From: a virus
Direction: 5' to 3' (one strand)
IMG/VR virus record: IMGVR_UViG_3300042874_000052
Span: 1-29,383 of that record
DNA length: 29,383 bases
Position 1 is the stretch's first letter. Each line of letters begins with the position of its first letter. The notes under the pieces were generated by a model. It had not been told where the DNA came from and made no database searches. It saw only the letters and a program-made list of their open reading frames with translations. A program made the position numbers and the translations under genes. This document shows positions 20,606 through 26,689 of the stretch, piece by piece.

Positions 20606-21093
20606 GGCAGAGATAACCCCGTACTTTCTCTTGCAGTTTGGACAGCCGCTTCAGCGCTCTCATGATCCATCAACACACGATGTACTGCTATACGGATTAG
20701 TTTATTGCCGATATCGAGCAGTTGTAGTGCCTTACACACTTCTGCTGCGGCCTTGAATTTCTCCAACAAATCGTTGTATTCAGTTATCATTACATTGACT
20801 TTACCACTTCGGAAGCAGCAGAATTCAGAAGCGTAATCATTATCACCAGAAGATGGTTTGTACCCCGACGATTCTAACATTTCGGCGGCGTGGTCAAGAT
20901 CCTTGACCTGTACTACAAGATCCAGATCCATCCCTTTACCTGAGATGTAGCTGCTGCCGACATGAGCAGATTCCACAAAGCTGGTACCTACCGCAATCTC
21001 CACATGAGACAGTGCTATTTTCACTTCACTGTGGGTGAATTCAATCGGTTCCTTCTTGACCGGTGACGGTGTCAGCGTATCGGTATGGATCAT
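20602..21093 (-). CDS. Minimal nucleotidyltransferase-fold protein, 163 aa
   Basis: The segment HVGSSYISGKGMDLDLVVQV (44-63) has the GSS and DxD arrangement (D56, D58) of the Pol beta-like nucleotidyltransferase superfamily; KVNVMITEYNDLLEKFKAAAEVCKAL follows as in many phage members, where a third acidic residue would lie in the NVMIT strand. The C-terminus is helical with RIAVHRVLMDHE. Such phage proteins have unknown targets. ATG with GGAGG six bases upstream. Confidence 0.75.
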   Translation of the reverse strand: MIHTDTLTPSPVKKEPIEFTHSEVKIALSHVEIAVGTSFVESAHVGSSYISGKGMDLDLVVQVKDLDHAAEMLESSGYKPSSGDNDYASEFCCFRSGKVNVMITEYNDLLEKFKAAAEVCKALQLLDIGNKLIRIAVHRVLMDHESAEAAVQTARESTGLSLP

Positions 21094-21094
21094 C

Positions 21095-21478
21095 TCAGCC
21101 TCCAGATTGCACGGTAACGTCAGGGATGATCGTCGCCGGGTTGAAGATTACCCTGTAGTGATAGATGCTCGTTTCATTCGGCTCTATTTGTTCCACAAAG
21201 AACGTCACATTGTCAGATAGACCCAGGAAATGCTTCTTGTACAGGCCCACACCTGTTTTGCAAGTAACGGACACTTTACCGGCGGTGTCGTTGTTCCCGA
21301 GAGAACACAGACCCTCGATCGTAAGCATGTAACCGCCGGTGATACCGTTGTAGAACACTATCCGGCGGTTGATCTCGAACTGATCTGCTGCCTTGGACAG
21401 GTTGTAGGATGCTACATCGGCCTTGCTTGAACAACCGATGAGGAATGCCGCGATAATTACTGAGAGAACTGCTTTCAT
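21095..21478 (-). CDS. Small phage lipoprotein (beta-sandwich type), 127 aa
   Basis: A signal peptide (MKAVLSVIIAAFLIG) ends in a lipobox with Cys16 followed by SSK, so the protein is probably exported, lipidated and anchored in a membrane. The rest (FEINRRIVFYNGITGGYML, CKTGVGLYKKHFLGLSDNVTFFVEQI, YHYRVIFNP) matches a family usually annotated as beta-sandwich lipoprotein in tailed phages. The ATG at 21478 has AAGGA six bases upstream and shares ATGA with the RNA ligase stop. Function is not known to me; phage lipoproteins can block superinfection, and that is a reasonable inference. Confidence 0.85.
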   Translation of the reverse strand: MKAVLSVIIAAFLIGCSSKADVASYNLSKAADQFEINRRIVFYNGITGGYMLTIEGLCSLGNNDTAGKVSVTCKTGVGLYKKHFLGLSDNVTFFVEQIEPNETSIYHYRVIFNPATIIPDVTVQSGG

Positions 21479-22542
21479 TCTTTTTCCTTGAGTAGCCATT
21501 CGTTGCTGATCACTTTGAAACTGTTACTAGGTTCCTGTGTTGACTTATAGACGAGTCCTTCCCTTCGGGCGCTAGAGTTGATCATTGACGGTCCGTCTGC
21601 CTGATCTAGCAGCATCTGCAGGGTCATCTCCTTCACGCTCTGTGTCAAGGCATTGACCTTGTTGATTGCACCCCAACCATAGGGCGGAACATGGTTGAGG
21701 CCCATTTCATGCACGATTCTGCCTCGCTCACCTGCGTCAAGGTACTCTTGGGTGTCTATGTCAAAGATGTCAAACACGTAGAACTCAAGTCGTTCGAGCT
21801 TGTACGAGTTACCCTGCACACCGGGACCGACCAATTCACCTTGTAGCGCCAGTGATCTACCCAGCCCTAGCGGCGTGACTAGCACCATCAGCTTGTAGAT
21901 GATGTCATCGCGGAGCACTACCGACCAGAATGCGTTTGCAGGATCAGGCTTCAGTTCAAGGTTCCGGCTGCAGACACCGCTTTGGGGCTGGCCATCTACG
22001 TCTGGCCGGTGGTACACAGTCATGCTGGATCCGTCCAGTTTCTCTGTGATTTCGAACAGATCGGTATTGGCCCGCAGGTCTTTGTACTTGTTCTGGATTC
22101 TCTCCTGATCAGTCCTACGCAGGAATGTCGGGAAGGTACCCTTTACTGTCCCTGCCAGTTGCGTCGGGATAGGCTTTTCCCACTTCTTGATGTTGAGACG
22201 CTCCGTCAGATCTTCCCCATCATTAGGCGCTCCATATGGAGCCGTGGGAAGTAGAAGACCTTGGCTGATTTGGCCTCTGAGCCTGATTGTCCTGAGACGT
22301 TCTCCGTCAACTCCTTCGAAGATCCGTTCAGGATGTCCCGGCTTGCGGAGAAAGGGTGCCAGCTCGATTGGGATCCAAGAGTCGATCTCGAAGTAGACTG
22401 CTGTGTTACCGACATGGAATTCACCTTTCTTGACTACCACCTGCCAACCATCTACTACAGCCAGCTCAATATTGTCTGCGTCGATGATTGGGCGGATTTC
22501 ATTTACACGACGAACTGTGGCGAGCTTACGATCAAGATTCAT
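21475..22542 (-). CDS. RNA ligase of the DraRnl (Rnl5) type, 355 aa
   Basis: An N-terminal OB-like domain (ATVRRVNEIRPI, then VVVKKGEFHVGNTAVYFE) precedes the ligase core: motif I ITEKLDGSSMTVY with nucleophile K168, a VFDIFDIDTQEYLD segment (motif III region), EGLVYKS (motif IV) and FKVIS (motif V). K168 is close to K165 of the Deinococcus enzyme, which has the same layout and 342 residues. This family seals nicks with 3'-OH and 5'-phosphate ends in RNA-containing duplexes. Start at the ATG at 22542, 11 bases inside the upstream gene. In phages an RNA ligase can repair tRNA or RNA cut by host defence; that role is inferred. Confidence 0.88.
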   Translation of the reverse strand: MNLDRKLATVRRVNEIRPIIDADNIELAVVDGWQVVVKKGEFHVGNTAVYFEIDSWIPIELAPFLRKPGHPERIFEGVDGERLRTIRLRGQISQGLLLPTAPYGAPNDGEDLTERLNIKKWEKPIPTQLAGTVKGTFPTFLRRTDQERIQNKYKDLRANTDLFEITEKLDGSSMTVYHRPDVDGQPQSGVCSRNLELKPDPANAFWSVVLRDDIIYKLMVLVTPLGLGRSLALQGELVGPGVQGNSYKLERLEFYVFDIFDIDTQEYLDAGERGRIVHEMGLNHVPPYGWGAINKVNALTQSVKEMTLQMLLDQADGPSMINSSARREGLVYKSTQEPSNSFKVISNEWLLKEKE

Positions 22543-22717
22543 AGATTGTGTCCACGTCCAAGATCTCCACTTCGGTAGTTGCACATATGTGCCAGATGTT
22601 TCCCTTAGAGTCTTCGCAGTAGGAGTACATACCGTCGATGTGGAAAAAGAGAAGATCGATCGGTGTCCCTCCAGGGAGACGGATGAATGTTCTGTTAGGT
22701 ACTTCGTAGAGTCTCAT
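22532..22717 (-). CDS. Conserved small phage protein, 61 aa
   Basis: The sequence MRLYEVPNRTFIRLPGG, then DGMYSYCEDSKGNIWHICATTEVEIL, matches a small beta-barrel-like family found in many phages (pattern VPNxTF ... DGMYSYC ... TEVE) with no known function. ATG with AAGGGA five bases upstream. Overlaps the RNA ligase start by 11 bases. Confidence 0.85.
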   Translation of the reverse strand: MRLYEVPNRTFIRLPGGTPIDLLFFHIDGMYSYCEDSKGNIWHICATTEVEILDVDTIYES

Positions 22718-22758
22718 TCTATTCCCTTACATGTTGGGTTAACCATGAATGGCCTTGT

Positions 22759-23025
22759 CTAGACCACATCTCCGACAGGAAGATGGCGAGGGTTACCGTG
22801 CCAGACACACGCCTTCAGATCTTTGATTGCTGCTTGGATGCGCCGCCGCTTATCCTCATATCGCTCCCTGCGAAGAAGAACACCTTTGAATTCTGGCGAG
22901 TCGAACCCGTACGCATCCGCATTCCACGCCAGTGTTTGACGGGTATACTTGATGTTGTAGTTAAGAAGATCGATTTGATCTGCCAGTGCGGCCCGGGCCA
23001 GTGCTGCTGTAGATGGGTTGAGCAT
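22759..23025 (-). CDS. Hypothetical helical protein, 88 aa
   Basis: ATG sharing TAATG with the upstream gene, GGAG ten bases upstream. Residues 5-72 look like a helical hairpin (ALARAALADQIDLLNYNIKYTRQTL and LLRRERYEDKRRRIQAAIKDL); a short tail with CVWHGNPRHLP follows. No family is recognised. Confidence 0.75.
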   Translation of the reverse strand: MLNPSTAALARAALADQIDLLNYNIKYTRQTLAWNADAYGFDSPEFKGVLLRRERYEDKRRRIQAAIKDLKACVWHGNPRHLPVGDVV

Positions 23026-23210
23026 TAATCAGATTCTCCGAGGTAGGTACCGCTCAATTGGACGTTGTTGAGGGCACATTGTTTCAGGAGGTCCAGCACG
23101 GTCATCTTCAGGTGGCCCGAGCTGAGACCTACCCCGCCGGCTAGCTTGAGCAGATCATCCAGATTGCTGAAGCTGCCTGCAAAAGTGTCTAATTCGCTGA
23201 TATTGTTCAT
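23025..23210 (-). CDS. Hypothetical protein, 61 aa
   Basis: ATG at 23210 sharing ATGA with the upstream two-segment membrane protein gene; the longer frame begins at a TTG and is not supported. The product is Leu-rich and helical (SNLDDLLKLAGGVGLSSGHL, LDLLKQCALNNV). No separate ribosome binding site, so coupling is likely. No family is recognised. Confidence 0.65.
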   Translation of the reverse strand: MNNISELDTFAGSFSNLDDLLKLAGGVGLSSGHLKMTVLDLLKQCALNNVQLSGTYLGESD

Positions 23211-23347
23211 GGATTGATCAGAAAGAGGATTACCAGGGAAATGATGGCCGAAGCACACGACCAAGGATTGTGGTCCCTGAATGTAGAATGTGCGGTGACC
23301 GCGAATCCCGCTACGAGTAGCAGGTTGACTACAGTAAGTGAACTCAT
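23207..23347 (-). CDS. Small membrane protein with two hydrophobic segments, 46 aa
   Basis: ATG at 23347; the stop forms ATGA with the next gene. Hydrophobic stretches LTVVNLLLVAGFAVTA and ASAIISLVILFLI are joined by a polar turn (HSTFRDHNPWSC). The upstream ribosome binding site is weak, but the frame fills the space exactly. The layout is like that of the 47- and 57-codon membrane proteins of the same block. Confidence 0.65.
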   Translation of the reverse strand: MSSLTVVNLLLVAGFAVTAHSTFRDHNPWSCASAIISLVILFLINP

Positions 23348-23467
23348 CTTATTATCTTTTGTTTAGAGCACCCTGATATCCTACTACTGGCAGTCTTTCG
23401 CTTTAGGTCTCAGGCACGAGGCTTTCTTTGAGGCAGTACTGTGCTCATCAGTTATTTAGGGACCGTA
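23348..23467 (-). promoter_or_regulatory. 120-base non-coding space inside the operon, possible promoter
   Basis: No frame above 12 codons is seen on the minus strand, which is unusual in a block where genes normally overlap. Read on the minus strand, the stop codon of the upstream gene opens TAATACGGTCCCTAAATAAC (about 23453-23472), which shares its first seven bases with the T7 promoter and has a TAAATA block in place of the initiation box. Two GCCTC direct repeats lie nearby. No second copy of the motif was found, so this is only a candidate. Confidence 0.25.
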
Positions 23468-23680
23468 TTATTCGTCTTCTTCGTCTTCAGGCGGGCTATT
23501 TAGCAGGTCTTCTTCGCAGCATGGACTGAGCCAGTGGATATCGATGTCATTGCCGACACTTCCCCAAAACTCGTTCAGACCTATACCTAGATCCACTTTA
23601 ACTGCCGCACAATAGTTGCCGCAGTACGCGCAGTACCCTGTCTGCATGTAGTCACCGTCGTAAACGCTTCGTCTACTCAT
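23468..23680 (-). CDS. Cys-rich conserved small phage protein, probably zinc-binding, 70 aa
   Basis: CAYCGNYC (17-24) and SPCCEEDLL (52-60) provide two Cys pairs for a zinc site, with LNEFWGSVGNDIDIHW between them; this pattern (CxxC, E-F/Y-W-G, then SPCC) is common in small phage proteins. The C-terminus is very acidic (PPEDEEDE). ATG sharing TAATG with the upstream gene and AAGGGG five bases upstream. Confidence 0.85.
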   Translation of the reverse strand: MSRRSVYDGDYMQTGYCAYCGNYCAAVKVDLGIGLNEFWGSVGNDIDIHWLSPCCEEDLLNSPPEDEEDE

Positions 23681-23940
23681 TACAACCCCTTGATGGATTC
23701 TATTGCTACTAGTGCCAGGACAGCTAACACTAGTGTTCCTGGTTCGGGTGCGTTATACTCGACCTCCCCCTTCATCCAACACAGGCGTTCCCCAAGTGAC
23801 TGCAGGAAGTTCTTTTGGCTGGACTTTTTCAGTGCCCTTTTTGACTTCGCTGACATTACGGCATACGGTGGGAATGGCAGGGCAGAATCCGCGCCCACAG
23901 TAGATCCGTCCAAGCTCTCGATGTTAGTTACACTGTCCAC
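23680..23940 (-). CDS. Small protein with C-terminal hydrophobic helix, 86 aa, GTG start
   Basis: The GTG at 23940 lies two bases after the stop of the 57-codon gene and has GGAG about ten bases upstream; an ATG at 23856 would give 58 residues. The middle is basic (AKSKRALKKSSQKN) and the end is one hydrophobic helix (GTLVLAVLALVAIESI), so the protein may be tail-anchored, with its bulk in the cytoplasm. No family is recognised. Confidence 0.6.
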   Translation of the reverse strand: MDSVTNIESLDGSTVGADSALPFPPYAVMSAKSKRALKKSSQKNFLQSLGERLCWMKGEVEYNAPEPGTLVLAVLALVAIESIKGL

Positions 23941-23942
23941 TG

Positions 23943-24116
23943 TCAGAAACTCCAGATTAGAGCTATGATGGAGCCGACGGCCGTGATGGCACTGCTGAAG
24001 AAGAGCAGTACTACTGCCAGTGCCAGCCATGTCGGATCATCCTCGTCTGTCGCCTGAACCAGGAACAAACTGATTATTAGTGTGATTGCTGCGGTTACTA
24101 CTATCTTAAGGATCAT
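23943..24116 (-). CDS. Small membrane protein with two hydrophobic segments, 57 aa
   Basis: ATG at 24116 with AGGA seven bases upstream. The first segment (LKIVVTAAITLIISLFLV) and the second, longer one (WLALAVVLLFFSSAITAVG, continuing SIIALIWSF) are joined by a strongly acidic turn (QATDEDDPT). The clear ribosome binding site makes this the best supported of the small membrane protein genes. A holin-like build is possible, but no endolysin is nearby. Confidence 0.75.
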   Translation of the reverse strand: MILKIVVTAAITLIISLFLVQATDEDDPTWLALAVVLLFFSSAITAVGSIIALIWSF

Positions 24117-24138
24117 GCTAGTTCCTACGGATGTTTAA

Positions 24139-24166
24139 CCCCCACACCGTGTTAGGGTGTAGGGGG
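24139..24166. terminator. GC-rich hairpin downstream of SSB, possible partial terminator
   Basis: CCCCCACACC (24139-24148) pairs with GGGTGTAGGGGG (24155-24166) with one bulged base and a short loop. It lies between the SSB stop and the 57-codon gene on the minus strand. Only two T follow on the minus strand, so it may slow or process the transcript rather than end it; SSB, needed in large amounts, could thereby be expressed above the following genes. Confidence 0.6.
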
Positions 24167-24200
24167 CATTGGTGGGTACTACTTAGATGAACTACCTAGA

Positions 24201-24785
24201 TCAGAACGGGATGTCGTCATCTTCGTCGAAGCTGACCTTAGCTGCAGGCTTACGACCGGGTTTACCCTTGACGGCAGCTTCCTTGGCACTGGCCGGGATA
24301 CGCTCGTCAGCAACCGGCTCTTCGTCATCGAAGTCGAAGTCGGCGCCGTTAGCCTTCGGAACATACTCGATCAGATCCGTGACTTGGACAGCCACGAGCA
24401 TGACTTGAGTACCTTCCTTAGTCACGTTACCCTTCGGACCCCGGATCTCGTAGTCACGCAGCATGACCTTGACATTGCCGGTAGAACCGTTACCGAGGAT
24501 CTTCGAGTCCACTTCCTGACCGGTACGATCGACAAGCTTGACCTTCATGGCCGGCTCACCGTCCTTCTTGACAGCCTTCTTCTTCAGGTTGATCGAGTAC
24601 ACACCTGCTGCGTCAGTCTCCTTGACCTTACCGTACTGCTCCATCTCCTTGATACGCTTCTTGGGGAAACGGATCTGGATCTCCCACTGCAGAGTACCGA
24701 ACGGCTCGACAGGCTTGTCCAGCTTGGCCCAGAACAGGCAGACATCCTTGATGATGGCGTTGGTGGCTTCGTTGACGTTAGACAT
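24201..24785 (-). CDS. gp2.5-like single-stranded DNA-binding protein
   Basis: Coats ssDNA during replication and recombination. The N-terminal body (KLDKPVEPFGTLQWEIQIRFPKK-type segment, 22-43; DRTGQEVDSKILGNGSTGNVKVML, 86-109) is the OB-fold of the T7 gp2.5/DUF2815 type. A charged linker leads to an acidic tail ending SFDEDDDIPF. T7 gp2.5 ends in an acidic tail with final Phe that binds phage replication proteins; here the last six residues are identical to the tip of bacterial SSB (DDDIPF). Length 194 aa. ATG with AGGA seven bases upstream; first gene of the long minus-strand block. Confidence 0.92.
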   Translation of the reverse strand: MSNVNEATNAIIKDVCLFWAKLDKPVEPFGTLQWEIQIRFPKKRIKEMEQYGKVKETDAAGVYSINLKKKAVKKDGEPAMKVKLVDRTGQEVDSKILGNGSTGNVKVMLRDYEIRGPKGNVTKEGTQVMLVAVQVTDLIEYVPKANGADFDFDDEEPVADERIPASAKEAAVKGKPGRKPAAKVSFDEDDDIPF

Positions 24786-24894
24786 TGTTGATTCCTATGG
24801 AAAAAGATACTACGGGTATGATCTAGTCGGAACCTATCAGGACATAGCCGACTCGCGTGGCCGGTCTGACAAGTAACTAACTAGGAGTGCCACT
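24786..24894. promoter_or_regulatory. Divergent control region between SSB and the plus-strand gene
   Basis: Two genes start outward from this 109-base space, so it should hold promoters for both. On the minus strand TTCCGA and TATCTT lie 17 bases apart upstream of SSB, a poor but possible host-type promoter; no T7-like promoter consensus is evident. The plus-strand gene has AGGAG eight bases before its ATG, and the SSB gene has AGGA. Confidence 0.45.
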
Positions 24895-25422
24895 ATGGCT
24901 AAAGGTTCACATGCAAAAGGCCCGACGGACGATCTTCCGCGTGCCCCTGAGGACGATTCTCGACAGTTCAATATCGATAAGGATCCCTCTGAGATGACCC
25001 CTCGTGAGAGGTCGTTATCCAATCTTCGCAAGATTACTGGCGAAGGTCGTGCCTTGGGTCGTCAGCGTCAGCTAGAAACCCAGATGCTTGACAAGGCGAT
25101 AGCAAGAAATTTCAAGAAGAATGCTAGGGCATACAAACGTGTCCTTGACAGCGTACCTGAACTATCCGCTCTCGATGTCATTCGTATGACCATTCATATG
25201 GCTCTTCAGGAGAACGACTACGAGAGTGCTGCTCGATGGGCTAAGGAGCTTGCCGAGTACGAGAAACCTAAACTTCAACGAGTCGAGAAGATCGTGAAGA
25301 ATGAGCTCTCTGATATGACAGAAGAACAGCTGATGGAGAGAGCGATAGCAGAAGGATTGCTCCCTAAGGTTGCACTGATGAAGCTCCCTAAAGAGGCTTA
25401 CAATGAGATCGGGGTACATTAG
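24895..25422 (+). CDS. Helical DNA-binding-like protein, candidate small terminase subunit, 175 aa
   Basis: The only complete plus-strand gene of the window. ATG with AGGAG eight bases upstream. A polar N-terminus (to about 40) precedes a mostly helical body; the pair ALQENDYESAARWAKELAEYEKPKLQRVE (about 104-132) resembles the end of the helical core in several phage small terminases, where a cell-end PKL-x-x-E motif is frequent, and the C-terminus has LSDMTEEQLMERAIAEGLLP. It shares strand with the left-edge gene, which would be a late gene. I hold the terminase idea only loosely; a regulator of the neighbouring repeat region is another option. Confidence 0.7.
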   Translation: MAKGSHAKGPTDDLPRAPEDDSRQFNIDKDPSEMTPRERSLSNLRKITGEGRALGRQRQLETQMLDKAIARNFKKNARAYKRVLDSVPELSALDVIRMTIHMALQENDYESAARWAKELAEYEKPKLQRVEKIVKNELSDMTEEQLMERAIAEGLLPKVALMKLPKEAYNEIGVH

Positions 25423-25427
25423 AGAGA

Positions 25428-25606
25428 TACTTTAAGGGTACTTTAAGGATACTCTTTACAGTATATACTTAAAGTATATCCTAAGAGTATTATACTCTTT
25501 AAAGTAGATCATAAAAGAATAATGTTCTTTAATGATTTATTCTTTACAGTATTATACTCTTTAAAGTAGATCATAAAAGAATAATGTTCTTTAATGATTT
25601 ATTCTT
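25428..25606. repeat. AT-rich repeat region with an exact 59-bp direct duplication
   Basis: Two identical 59-base copies lie at 25486-25544 and 25548-25606. Each contains CTCTTTAAAGTAGATC and AAAGAATAATGTTCTTT, which can fold on itself. Ahead of them are two copies of TACTTTAAGG at 25428 and 25439 (11-base period) and the palindrome at 25463-25479. The composition is far more AT-rich than the genes around it. No gene is seen in 25423-25704. Candidate replication origin, or a short-repeat array like those near T7-family genome ends. Confidence 0.8.
25463..25479. repeat. Perfect palindrome ATATACTT-A-AAGTATAT
   Basis: Eight-base arms around one central A, within the AT-rich region. The same core (CTTTAAAGTA) recurs in both 59-base copies, so this may be one binding site of a repeated operator or initiator element. 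Confidence 0.6.
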
Positions 25607-25620
25607 ATTAGGAATATTAA

Positions 25621-25645
25621 AGGGATACCTATTATGGGTATCCCT
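25621..25645. terminator. Bidirectional hairpin terminator between convergent genes
   Basis: AGGGATACC (25621-25629) pairs perfectly with GGTATCCCT (25637-25645) around a seven-base loop. AT-rich sequence follows on both sides (AAAATATTCTT on plus; TTTAATATTCC on minus). It lies between the plus-strand stop at 25422 and the minus-strand stop at 25705, so it probably closes both units. Confidence 0.75.
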
Positions 25646-25693
25646 AAAATATTCTTATAAGAGTTCTTCTAAGAGTCTCTCTTAAGGTACCGG

Positions 25694-25730
25694 CTAGTTC
25701 TCTGCTAGTTCTCTGCTAGTTCTCTGCTAG
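25694..25730. repeat. Three tandem copies of the 11-bp unit ctagttctctg
   Basis: Copies at 25694, 25705 and 25716 with a partial fourth. The array covers the stop codon and last codons (SRELAEN) of the minus-strand gene ending at 25705. Since 11 is not a multiple of three, gain or loss of a unit inside the frame would change the C-terminus. Confidence 0.85.
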
Positions 25731-25953
25731 GCTTTTCCATCATGTCAAGTTCCTTCCAGATGTTCACGATGGTGTCCTCGAGAGCGTGGATCTCTTTTGC
25801 ATGGAGGTAGGTCATTTTATCGACTGCATCTGACACTACTCCACTGTAGCGTCCCATCTTGTACAGACCCCAAAAGAGCCCTGGAGAGTGGACTTCGATG
25901 GTGATCTTGAAGGGAGTGAACCCGTCGATCTTCTCTGTCTTGACGTTTGACAC
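25705..25953 (-). CDS. Small protein of the FxPFxI family, 82 aa, GTG start
   Basis: GTG start with only a weak site (GAGAA). The core FTPFKITIEVHSPGLFWGLYKM matches the two related small genes further right (positions 27463 and 27728): a PF or PI turn, a beta strand of alternating hydrophobics, then a helix. The family is frequent in phages, with unknown function. The C-terminal SRELAEN is encoded by the 11-bp tandem array. Confidence 0.7.
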   Translation of the reverse strand: MSNVKTEKIDGFTPFKITIEVHSPGLFWGLYKMGRYSGVVSDAVDKMTYLHAKEIHALEDTIVNIWKELDMMEKPSRELAEN

Positions 25954-25966
25954 TATTTGTTCTCTT

Positions 25967-26161
25967 TCAGTGCATGAAGGGTTCTTCTGTCACATAGATG
26001 ACGGTGTTCCTGACGAGACGGTACACTTCACCGTTCATTGTCAGGTAGAACCCGTCAACTGCTTCCGGTCCCCAAGCTGACCTGTCAGACCAGTTCTTGG
26101 GCGCCCATTCGATGAGTATCATGCAGAATGTGACACCTTGTGTACCGAGTACCTTGATCAT
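25967..26161 (-). CDS. Hypothetical beta-rich protein, 64 aa
   Basis: ATG with AAGGA six bases upstream. The product alternates hydrophobic strands (VTFCMILIEW, VDGFYLTMNGEVYRLVRNTVIYV) and contains the Trp-rich turn APKNWSDRSAWG. No family is recognised. It ends 13 bases before the next gene. Confidence 0.7.
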   Translation of the reverse strand: MIKVLGTQGVTFCMILIEWAPKNWSDRSAWGPEAVDGFYLTMNGEVYRLVRNTVIYVTEEPFMH

Positions 26162-26204
26162 TTCATTTCCTTCTTGGATTACTTAATGGGACAACCACAG
26201 TTGT

Positions 26205-26648
26205 TTAGTAGTAGGACAACACAGGTACTCCATGCTTTTCACGGTAGTACCACTCAGCATCGCATTTGCCATCGTAGAGCAGGACATGGACGATCTTGGT
26301 ATTGCGGCATTCCTTCCGGATCTCCGTGACGACATGCTCCAGGGTATCCCCTGATACTATCAGATCATCCAGGAAGACGCCCCTGTACACAGCCGCAGGG
26401 TTGACACCTTCCACTGTTCCATGCGAATGATTCTCCTCCCCCTGTTTCCGGACCATCACCACGTTGTAACCGTCCATCACCAGGTGCGCAGCCAACCATG
26501 ATCCCGAAGTGCCGCAGACTGCTATGAAGTCATAGTCGACACCGTCCTGCTTCAGCTTAGAGAGACCCTCTCGGACCCTCTTCAGTTTGAGTTCCACCTG
26601 CTCCTTGTCGTACTTCCAGGCAGCATAGCTCAAAGTCCTCAACTTCAT
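26205..26648 (-). CDS. Type I phosphoribosyltransferase-like protein, 147 aa
   Basis: The PRPP-binding loop is visible as VFLDDLIVSGDTLEHV (91-106) with the acidic pair D94-D95, after AVCGTSGSWLAAHLV (43-57) and VVMVRKQGEENHSHGTVEG (63-81), the flexible-loop region. The fold is that of the orotate/adenine phosphoribosyltransferase group. The acceptor base or other substrate cannot be read from sequence. ATG with GAGG upstream; the leader ACCAAGAGGTA is shared with the gene at the far right edge. Confidence 0.82.
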   Translation of the reverse strand: MKLRTLSYAAWKYDKEQVELKLKRVREGLSKLKQDGVDYDFIAVCGTSGSWLAAHLVMDGYNVVMVRKQGEENHSHGTVEGVNPAAVYRGVFLDDLIVSGDTLEHVVTEIRKECRNTKIVHVLLYDGKCDAEWYYREKHGVPVLSYY

Positions 26649-26689
26649 GGTTACCTCTTGGTTAGTTGGCAGGTTGGTTAGTTGTTCAG

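Noticed and set aside
23425-23448. Twelve-codon frame in the 120-base gap (MSTVLPQRKPRA)
   Set aside because: Too short to support, without ribosome binding site or coupling.
23857-23925. Short frame ending in TAATG at the internal ATG 23856
   Set aside because: An in-frame stop lies only 23 codons upstream and no start codon is present, so the junction is chance.
18845-24785. 2-aminoadenine (Z) genome
   Set aside because: Only a distant pyrophosphohydrolase relative is present; no purZ gene or other defining enzyme is seen, so it is kept as a check and not as a claim.
24787-24876. Plus-strand frame ending just before the candidate terminase gene
   Set aside because: It has no start codon in the intergenic part and further upstream is only the antisense of SSB.
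25423-25704. CRISPR array
   Set aside because: The repeats are long exact duplications and 11-bp tandem units without unique spacers of constant length, and no cas gene is nearby.
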